A stretch of 64,000 nt of DNA from Methylocystaceae bacterium (GTDB lineage Bacteria > Pseudomonadota > Alphaproteobacteria > Rhodospirillales > Terasakiellaceae), in assembly GCA_013373205.1 (NCBI GenBank), contig JABXIG010000005.1:62001-126000 (forward strand). Reading direction: 5' to 3'. Numbering within the stretch: position 1 is the first letter of the stretch; each line of letters starts with the position of its first letter. Below the pieces are notes generated by a model. That model saw nothing but the letters and a program-made list of their open reading frames with translations. It ran no database searches and was not told where the DNA came from. The position numbers and the translations under genes were made by a program. This document shows, one piece after another, positions 58,178 through 64,000 of the stretch.

Positions 58178-59164
58178 ATGCGTAAGTTTACCGCTGGCCT
58201 TTTCATGGCTGCTGCTATGATGACTGCAACAGTTGCACAAGCTGCTGATCCGATCGTCATCAAGTTTTCACACGTTGTGGCTGAAAACACACCGAAAGGC
58301 CAAATGGCTAACAAATTCCGCGATTTGATTGCAGAACGTCTTGGCGGCAAAGTTGTCGTAGAAGTATACCCGAGCTCTCAGCTTTATGGGGATAACAAAG
58401 TTCTTGAAGCGATGCTGTTGGGCGACGTTCAACTGGCGGCACCATCTTTGTCCAAATTCAAAAAATATACAAAGAAACTGCAACTTTTTGATCTGCCATT
58501 CCTGTTCAAAGACATGGCTGCTGCTGAGAAATTCCAACAAAGCGAAGCGGGTCAAAAGCTTCTTGGTTCTATGAAGAAAAAAGGCATCGTTGGTCTGGGC
58601 TACCTGCATAATGGTATGAAGCAACTGTCTTCTTCTACCCCGCTGCGTGTACCGGCTGATGCCAAAGGCCAGAAGTTCCGTATCATGAGCTCTGACGTGT
58701 TGTCTGCACAGTTTGAAGCTCTGGACGCTGTTCCGTTGAAAAAGCCGTTCTCTGAAGTCTTTACCCTGCTGCAAACAAAAGCGATCGACGGTCAGGAAAA
58801 CACCTGGTCCAACATCTATTCCAAGAAATTCTTCGAAGTTCAAGAATACATCACTGCTTCTGACCATGGTCTGCTCGACTATCTGGTTGTGACTTCACGT
58901 GAATTCTGGGATGGCCTGCCTGACGACGTTCGTCCGGTAGTTAAAAAATCTTTGGATGAAGCACTTGCCTTCGGTAACAACATCGCTGCTGAAAAAGCCA
59001 TGAGCGATCGTAAAGCCATCGAAGCCTCTGGCCGTTCTAAAGTGATCGACCTGACTGATGCTGAACGTCAGCAATGGGTTGAAGCTATGAAGCCGGTTTG
59101 GGCTAAATTCGAAGATGCGGTCGGTAAAGACCTGCTCGACGCAGCAATTGCTGCCAATAACTAA
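58178..59164 (+). CDS. dctP: TRAP C4-dicarboxylate-binding protein
   Basis: 328 residues with a Sec signal ending in AQAAD. DctP stretches are IKFSHVVAENTPKGQ, LGYLHNGMKQLSS, the substrate-anchoring Arg region KGQKFRIMSSDV and DGQENTWSNIYSKKF. It is typical of C4-dicarboxylate (succinate, malate, fumarate) binders. It follows dctBD in the same direction, and a 12-bp hairpin separates it from dctQ. Confidence 0.95.
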   Translation: MRKFTAGLFMAAAMMTATVAQAADPIVIKFSHVVAENTPKGQMANKFRDLIAERLGGKVVVEVYPSSQLYGDNKVLEAMLLGDVQLAAPSLSKFKKYTKKLQLFDLPFLFKDMAAAEKFQQSEAGQKLLGSMKKKGIVGLGYLHNGMKQLSSSTPLRVPADAKGQKFRIMSSDVLSAQFEALDAVPLKKPFSEVFTLLQTKAIDGQENTWSNIYSKKFFEVQEYITASDHGLLDYLVVTSREFWDGLPDDVRPVVKKSLDEALAFGNNIAAEKAMSDRKAIEASGRSKVIDLTDAERQQWVEAMKPVWAKFEDAVGKDLLDAAIAANN

Positions 59165-59178
59165 GCTGTCTGCTTGAA

Positions 59179-59220
59179 AAACCCCTTAAGTTTCTAATAT
59201 GGATGCTTAAGGGGTTTCCT
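59179..59220 (+). terminator. Intercistronic hairpin between dctP and dctQ
   Basis: A perfect 12-bp stem, AAACCCCTTAAG/CTTAAGGGGTTT, has a 15-base loop and a short T-run. It probably lowers read-through so that the binding protein is made in excess over the permease. Confidence 0.7.
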
Positions 59221-59262
59221 TATCTACTTTCTATTTTCGTACCATAAACTCGGGGCAATGTG

Positions 59263-59904
59263 ATGGTTGCAAAATTTGGTCGCCAATTTGAAGAAGGTGT
59301 GTTGAGCTTCCTGCTCGTCACCATGACCCTTCTTGTCTTTGTCGAAGTGGTCTTGCGCTTTGGCTTTAACACCGGCATTCACTGGGCACAGGAAGTCACG
59401 CTACATGCGTCTGCCTGGTTTGTCCTGTTCGGCATTTCCTATGGCGTTAAAGTAGGGGCCCATATCGGTGTGGACGCCGTTATTCGTCTACTCAGCCCGG
59501 AACTGAAACGTGTTTTCAGCATCATTTCAGTCCTGCTCTGCTTGGTCTATTGTGGCCTGATCCTAATCGGTGCTTGGGTTTATTTGCAAAAAGTCTATGC
59601 CATCGGCCTTGCTATGGAGGATGCACCGACACCTGCTATTTTCATGGCACTGATCCCGGAAGACATGATGTGGGATGTCTTTAAAATCGACGAAGAAGAA
59701 CCTCTGCTTCCTATGTGGATTGCCCACGGTCCGTTGTTAATTGGCTTTATTCTTTTAACTGTGCGCTTCTTGGAAGTATTGAAAAAGCTCATCACCGGGG
59801 AATGGATGGAAATGCATATGGCCGACGAAGGTAAAGAAGCCTTAGAAGATGCTGGCTTTAGCTCAGAAAACGTGAAGCTTGATGACGAAGGGGAGAAAAA
59901 ATAA
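59263..59904 (+). CDS. dctQ: TRAP small permease, extended form
   Basis: 213 residues, longer than usual because of an acidic insertion before the last helix (PEDMMWDVFKIDEEEPLLPM) and a charged C-terminal tail. Four membrane helices are visible. ATG 59263 is used; a GTG three bases earlier is possible. The stop overlaps the dctM start as TAATG. Confidence 0.93.
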   Translation: MVAKFGRQFEEGVLSFLLVTMTLLVFVEVVLRFGFNTGIHWAQEVTLHASAWFVLFGISYGVKVGAHIGVDAVIRLLSPELKRVFSIISVLLCLVYCGLILIGAWVYLQKVYAIGLAMEDAPTPAIFMALIPEDMMWDVFKIDEEEPLLPMWIAHGPLLIGFILLTVRFLEVLKKLITGEWMEMHMADEGKEALEDAGFSSENVKLDDEGEKK

Positions 59905-61304
59905 TGACCATTGCATTCCTTTTCATCTCCCTGTTTGGCTGTATGTTCTTGGGCATGCCGATCGCAATTGCGCTTGGTCTGTCTTCTGTAAGCACAATCT
60001 TGTTATTCTCAGATGATTCCATTGCCTCAATCGCGCTCAAACTGTTCGAAGCCTTATCTGAACATTATACGCTGTTGGCGATCCCGTTCTTCATCTTGTC
60101 TTCTGCCTTTTTGTCTACAGGTGGTGTCGCAAAACGTTTGATCCGTTTTGCCATTGCCCTTGTCGGTCACATTAAAGGTGGGCTGGCGATGGCTTCGGTT
60201 CTGGCCTGTATGTTATTTGCCGCTGTGTCCGGTTCATCACCTGCGACCGTGGCGGCCATTGGCTCTATCGTCATCGCAGGCATGGTTAAATCCGGTTATC
60301 CTGAAAAATTTGGTGCAGGTGTCATTGCAAACGCAGGGACCTTGGGGATCTTGATCCCGCCGTCCATCGTGATGCTGGTCTATTCTGCGGCAACCGAAGT
60401 CTCAGCCTCTAAAATGTTCATGGCCGGGTTTGTGCCGGGGATCATGATGGGGCTGATCTTGATGATCGCCATCTATATCGCAGCGCGCGTCATGAAGCTG
60501 CCGTCTGAACCTTTCCCCGGTTTCAAAGAACTCTTCAATTCCATGATGAGCGCCATGGGCGGTATCATGTTGATCGTTATTGTTCTGGGCTCCATTTACG
60601 GTGGGGTTGCCTCGCCAACCGAAGCGGCGGCCGTATCTGCGGTCTATGCCTTCCTCGTTTCCGTCTTTGTCTATCGTGACATGGGTCCATTAAAAGAAAA
60701 AGCATGGGCCAAAGAAGGTGAAGCTACGGGCTCCATCATCAGCCGTGCGATCCTGCAGTCTTTGATCGCGATCCCGAAATGTATCAATGACCCGGATGTC
60801 CGCAAAGTCTTGGTCGATGCAACCAAAGTCTCCTTGATGCTGTTGTTCATCATCGCAAACGCCATGCTGTTTGCCCACGTTTTGACAACAGAACGTATCC
60901 CGCACACCATTGCCGGGACAATCGTTGACTGGGGTCTTCCTTGGTGGGGTTTCCTGATCGTGGTGAACCTGTTGCTTCTGGCGGCTGGTAACTTTATGGA
61001 ACCCTCCGCGATTATCCTGATCATGGCACCGATCCTGTTCCCGATTGCCACGCAGTTGGGCATTGATCCGATCCATTTGGGCATCATCATGGTGGTAAAC
61101 ATGGAAATCGGGATGATAACCCCGCCTGTTGGGCTTAACCTGTTTGTAACCGCCGGGATCACAGGACATTCCATCGGCTGGGCCGTCAAGGCTGCCTTGC
61201 CGTGGCTCTCCCTGTTGTTATTCTTCCTGATCCTGATTACCTACATCCCGCAGATCTCACTCTTCCTGCCGGACTTGATCGATCAGATCCAAGGCTACAA
61301 ATAA
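59904..61304 (+). CDS. dctM: TRAP large permease, extended form
   Basis: 466 residues and about 12 helices, with the family motifs AAVSGSSPATVAAIGSIVIAG and GTLGILIPPSIVMLVYSA. A hydrophilic insertion of about 50 residues (DMGPLKEKAWAKEGEATGS onward) lies after the first half. It is translationally coupled to dctQ and ends in a strong terminator. It completes the C4-dicarboxylate importer. Confidence 0.95.
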   Translation: MTIAFLFISLFGCMFLGMPIAIALGLSSVSTILLFSDDSIASIALKLFEALSEHYTLLAIPFFILSSAFLSTGGVAKRLIRFAIALVGHIKGGLAMASVLACMLFAAVSGSSPATVAAIGSIVIAGMVKSGYPEKFGAGVIANAGTLGILIPPSIVMLVYSAATEVSASKMFMAGFVPGIMMGLILMIAIYIAARVMKLPSEPFPGFKELFNSMMSAMGGIMLIVIVLGSIYGGVASPTEAAAVSAVYAFLVSVFVYRDMGPLKEKAWAKEGEATGSIISRAILQSLIAIPKCINDPDVRKVLVDATKVSLMLLFIIANAMLFAHVLTTERIPHTIAGTIVDWGLPWWGFLIVVNLLLLAAGNFMEPSAIILIMAPILFPIATQLGIDPIHLGIIMVVNMEIGMITPPVGLNLFVTAGITGHSIGWAVKAALPWLSLLLFFLILITYIPQISLFLPDLIDQIQGYK

Positions 61305-61318
61305 GCCGGATTGCTACA

Positions 61319-61358
61319 CAAAAGGGTCGCCTCCCCAACGGGAGCGACCCTTTTCTTT
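61319..61358 (+). terminator. Intrinsic terminator after dctPQM
   Basis: A stem AAAAGGGTCG-C-CTCCC/GGGAG-CGACCCTTTT with a small loop is followed by TTTTCTTTT. Confidence 0.88.
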
Positions 61359-61424
61359 TGTTGCCAATCCAGAAATTTGATTCTAGAAAGACCCATCTAG
61401 GACATCGTTAAGGATATATGACCC

Positions 61425-62108
61425 ATGAGCACTGTTTTGCGCAGCCCGGAACATAAAAAAGCAGGCGAAACCGTCGCCAAGATTTTGCTGGAAATCGAAG
61501 CCATCAATTTCCGTCCGGAAGAACCTTATATCCTGACCTCCGGTAAAGCCAGCCCGGTTTACATCGATTGTCGCAAACTGATTTCGTTTAACCGCGCGCG
61601 CCGCACTGTCATGAACCTTGCCAAAGACATGCTGCAACAAGATGCAGGTTTTGAAGTGTTTGATTATGTCGCTGGTGGCGAAACAGCAGGTATTCCTTAT
61701 GCAGCCTGGATGGCAGACCAGCTGGAAGCCTCCATGCTTTACGTGCGCAAAAAACCCAAAGGCTTTGGCCGTAACGCCCAAATCGAAGGCCATATGGAAG
61801 AAGGTAAACGCGTTCTTCTGGTGGAAGATTTGGCAACTGATGGGGGGTCCAAACTGAATTTTGTTAATGCAATCCGCAATGCAGGGGCGCAATGTGATGA
61901 TGCTTTTGTGGTCTTCTTCTACGGCGTTATCCCCGGTGCGCTTGAAACTTTGGAACAAGCAGGCGTCACTCTGCACTATCTGTGTAACTGGTGGGACGTG
62001 ATGGCCGTTGCTGAAAAAGGCGAATATTTCTCGAAAGAAAAACTCGACGGTGTCCGCGCTTTCTTGGAAGACCCAATCGGCTGGTCAAAACAAAACGGTG
62101 GGGAATAA
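61425..62108 (+). CDS. pyrE: Orotate phosphoribosyltransferase
   Basis: 227 residues. It joins orotate and PRPP to give OMP in pyrimidine synthesis. The PRPP-binding loop is VLLVEDLATDGGSK. The catalytic Lys region is MLYVRKKPKGFGRNAQIEGH and the orotate end is TSGKASPVYIDCRKLI. AAGGA lies shortly before the ATG. pyrC lies nearby on the opposite strand. Confidence 0.96.
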   Translation: MSTVLRSPEHKKAGETVAKILLEIEAINFRPEEPYILTSGKASPVYIDCRKLISFNRARRTVMNLAKDMLQQDAGFEVFDYVAGGETAGIPYAAWMADQLEASMLYVRKKPKGFGRNAQIEGHMEEGKRVLLVEDLATDGGSKLNFVNAIRNAGAQCDDAFVVFFYGVIPGALETLEQAGVTLHYLCNWWDVMAVAEKGEYFSKEKLDGVRAFLEDPIGWSKQNGGE

Positions 62109-62111
62109 GCG

Positions 62112-62207
62112 ATGTCAGGTCCGCAAAAGATTGCTTTCTGGATCGGCGTTAAAGTCTGCGTTCTCTGCGCCGTTGGCTATTTCGTCGTCCCCATGCTGAT
62201 GCCTTGA
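62112..62207 (+). CDS. Putative 31-residue single-span membrane protein
   Basis: A short reading frame starts three bases after the pyrE stop with GGGG upstream, and ends just before a repeat element. After a short polar N-terminus (MSGPQKIAFW) the rest is one hydrophobic helix with two Cys. It has no homologue I recognise and may be fortuitous. Confidence 0.45.
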   Translation: MSGPQKIAFWIGVKVCVLCAVGYFVVPMLMP

Positions 62208-62230
62208 GAGAAAATACGAAACATTACCTG

Positions 62231-62325
62231 TCATCCCGCACGAGTTGCGGGATAACCCGTTGAAGCATAAACGATCATAGATCAAATTCGCACGATCCGA
62301 TTGTCCCAGAATAAATACGGGATGA
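62231..62325. repeat. 95-bp palindromic interspersed element, copy B
   Basis: It has the same ends (TCATCCC and GGGATGA) and exact length as copy A at 45733, with the shared inner block CCGTTG-A-CATAAA. It lies between convergent pyrE and pyrC and may also act as their terminator. Confidence 0.8.
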
Positions 62326-62345
62326 CAGGTACGCGTTTATGTAAA

Positions 62346-63392
62346 TTAAACCAACTTCCAAGCCAAGGTCTCCCCACTGCCAAAAACACGAACAGGATCG
62401 CCATCTTCGGTGGTGACAAATTCTTGGGGGCTCCAGTCTGTGCGTTTCAGGGTCACGGTCTCTTCATTAGGGGCCATGCCGTAAAAGGCCGGACCGTTGA
62501 GCGAGGCAAAGGCTTCCAACTTATCCAGCGCGCCTTCGTCATCAAACACTTGCGTATAAATTTCTAACGCCGTCATGGCACTGAAAATCCCGGCGCAGCC
62601 ACAGCCACTTTCCTTAGCATGGCGTGCATGTGGAGCGGTATCGGTGCCCAAAAAGAACTGTGCTTCGCCGGATGTCGCTGCTTCGCGCAAGGCCAGACGG
62701 TGCACTTCGCGTTTGGCAATGGGCAGACAGTAAAGATGCGGATTGATCCCGCCTTTAAAAATATCAGTACGATTAATCACCAGATGGTGCGGCGTGATCG
62801 TTGCGCCAAGACGGCCGCTGTCGGCCTGTGAACGCACAAAATCCACCGCATCCTTAGTTGTAATATGTTCCATCACGACTTTCAGGGTCGGAAAATCATT
62901 TAGGATCGGTTTCAAGACACGTTCGATATAAAGGGCTTCACGATCAAAGATATCGGTTGTGGGATCGGTCACTTCCCCATGCACCAGCAAGGGCATGCCA
63001 ATTTCCTGCATACGCTCCAAGACCGGATAAACTTTTTTAATGTCAGTGACACCACTATCAGAATTGGTCGTCGCGCCTGCCGGATAAAACTTCACAGCCG
63101 AAAAGACACCTTGTTCAAAACCCAACGCAATTTCATCCGCCTCGGCTTGATCGGTCAAATAGCAGGTCATCAAGGGTTGGAAGCTCACCCCCTCGCCCAC
63201 TGCCGCCAAGATGCGTTCGCGATAATCACTTGCCGCTTTTACGGTTGTGACAGGTGGCACAAGGTTAGGCATCACAATCGCGCGACCAAACTGAACGGCT
63301 GTATGAGGCGCGACCGCCTTTAACATGGCCCCATCACGAAAATGCACATGCCAGTCATCGGGACGGCGAATGGTAAGGGTCATGTCAGTCAT
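62346..63392 (-). CDS. pyrC: Dihydroorotase (class II, E. coli type)
   Basis: 348 residues, the same length as E. coli PyrC. It cyclises carbamoyl-aspartate to dihydroorotate. The metal site DDWHVHFRDG, the carboxylated Lys in AVKFYPAGATTNSDSGV, and histidines in VHGEV, MEHITT and ITPHHL are present, and GTDTAPH carries the catalytic Asp. Confidence 0.96.
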   Translation of the reverse strand: MTDMTLTIRRPDDWHVHFRDGAMLKAVAPHTAVQFGRAIVMPNLVPPVTTVKAASDYRERILAAVGEGVSFQPLMTCYLTDQAEADEIALGFEQGVFSAVKFYPAGATTNSDSGVTDIKKVYPVLERMQEIGMPLLVHGEVTDPTTDIFDREALYIERVLKPILNDFPTLKVVMEHITTKDAVDFVRSQADSGRLGATITPHHLVINRTDIFKGGINPHLYCLPIAKREVHRLALREAATSGEAQFFLGTDTAPHARHAKESGCGCAGIFSAMTALEIYTQVFDDEGALDKLEAFASLNGPAFYGMAPNEETVTLKRTDWSPQEFVTTEDGDPVRVFGSGETLAWKLV

Positions 63393-63482
63393 GTTTGCCT
63401 GCCTCTATCTCTGTGAAATCGATTTCAGGCAACCTACTAAAGTTTACGATTTGCTGGAAGGGGAATATGGATATAGGAAAAA

Positions 63483-63554
63483 GAAAGATTCCTGCTTTCG
63501 CAGGAAAACAAATTATTACCTGCCTACGTATCCCTGCAAAAGCAGGGATCTTTC
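63483..63554. repeat. 72-bp palindromic repeat element
   Basis: Outer 13-bp arms GAAAGATTCCTGC and GCAGGGATCTTTC pair with one mismatch, and each end also forms its own hairpin (TTCCTGC-TTTC-GCAGGAA; ATCCCTGC-aaaa-GCAGGGAT). It has the same architecture as the element at 45978. It lies between pyrC and the kinase gene. Confidence 0.72.
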
Positions 63555-63561
63555 ACATCAC

Positions 63562-64000
63562 TTATCCCGGCAAAACCAGTTTGGCTTCCAGCCCGCCTGC
63601 GTCACGGTTAAACAATTCAGCCGTGCCGCCATGGGCGTGGGCGACGGAGCGAACGACTGCAAGGCCAAGGCCGACGCCGCCAGTTTCTTTATTGCGTGAT
63701 GTTTCGACCCGTCTAAACGGTCTGAAGACTTCATCCAGTTCATCTTCAGGAATGCCGGGGCCATCATCAGTGATAGACAGGATGATTTGACCGTCTTTGC
63801 TTGATAAAGTCACCTCACAGCCCCCTGCATATTTCAGGGCATTGCCGATCAGATTGGAAATCGCGCGTTTCAGACCGACGGGACGACCTTTGAAGGAAAG
63901 TTCATCCGGGCCGTGATAGGTCACAGGGCCGCCCGCTTCGCCCATATCTTCACATAAACTTTCCACAAGGGCGGCAAGATCAAGGTCGCTAACCTCTTCA
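63562..64000 (-). CDS. Sensor histidine kinase, C-terminal ATPase part (5' end outside window)
   Basis: The frame stays open to base 64000, so the gene begins beyond the right edge. It shows the HATPase_c boxes: N-box ISNLIGNALKYAG, G1 DDGPGIPEDE, the F-box-like VFRPFRRVE and G2 GGVGLGLAVVRS. It resembles EnvZ/OmpR-partner kinases. The sensor and phospho-His part is not visible. Confidence 0.92.
   Translation of the reverse strand, partial: EEVSDLDLAALVESLCEDMGEAGGPVTYHGPDELSFKGRPVGLKRAISNLIGNALKYAGGCEVTLSSKDGQIILSITDDGPGIPEDELDEVFRPFRRVETSRNKETGGVGLGLAVVRSVAHAHGGTAELFNRDAGGLEAKLVLPG

Overview
The window looks like a chromosomal segment of an aerobic, Gram-negative alphaproteobacterium, probably of the Rhodospirillales type and perhaps marine. 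This rests on moderate GC, an adjacent gatCAB set, two TRAP transporter loci with a DctB/DctD pair, a protocatechuate 4,5-cleavage (lig/gal) cluster, an RND pump and E. coli-type pyrC. The taxonomic call is inference. No phage, plasmid, IS element or CRISPR array was seen.

Layout. 1-5000: the end of a Bcr/CflA-type MFS exporter and an RND efflux pump (permease and lipoprotein adaptor). 5360-7580: ahpC-ahpF peroxide defence. 7745-20255: an unusual locus in which a SARP-like multidomain regulator (BTAD, cyclase-like, AAA+, TPR) converges on a two-gene operon for a 2229-residue exported protein (N-terminal solenoid-like repeats, C-terminal double ricin-type lectin) and a TPR/secretin lipoprotein. 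The start and stop codons of that operon overlap as ATGA. The promoter region of the giant gene carries a perfect 9-bp direct repeat at 11-bp spacing, the geometry SARP regulators recognise. This is the best candidate here for an undescribed system. 20442-25180: a P450/ferredoxin/ferredoxin-reductase operon ending in a DODA-type ring-opening dioxygenase, with a divergent AraC regulator.

25324-44444: aromatic catabolism. One leftward operon encodes a DUF1932-type dehydrogenase, LigA, LigB, LigC, an aldo/keto reductase, a TRAP transporter with two tandemly duplicated binding proteins and a junction relic, and a bacteriohemerythrin. A LysR regulator with two HTH domains separates it from a rightward operon for GalB, GalC/LigK, GalD, LigI and a second LigAB pair, followed by a GlcG-like protein and an AbrB-type membrane protein. 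mobA and a divergent marR gene supply protocatechuate from 3-hydroxybenzoate. Predicted route: 3-hydroxybenzoate to protocatechuate (MobA), then the semialdehyde (LigAB), 2-pyrone-4,6-dicarboxylate (LigC), 4-oxalomesaconate (LigI), tautomer (GalD), hydration (GalB), and pyruvate plus oxaloacetate (GalC/LigK).

44510-64000: tRNA-Ser(GCU), a GST, palindromic interspersed repeats, gatCAB, an FAD-linked oxidase, a membrane M48 protease with degenerate zinc ribbons, an ELM1-like protein, dctBD (the DctD-like regulator has an altered GAFTGA loop) followed by dctPQM, then pyrE, pyrC and the 3' part of a histidine kinase running off the right edge.
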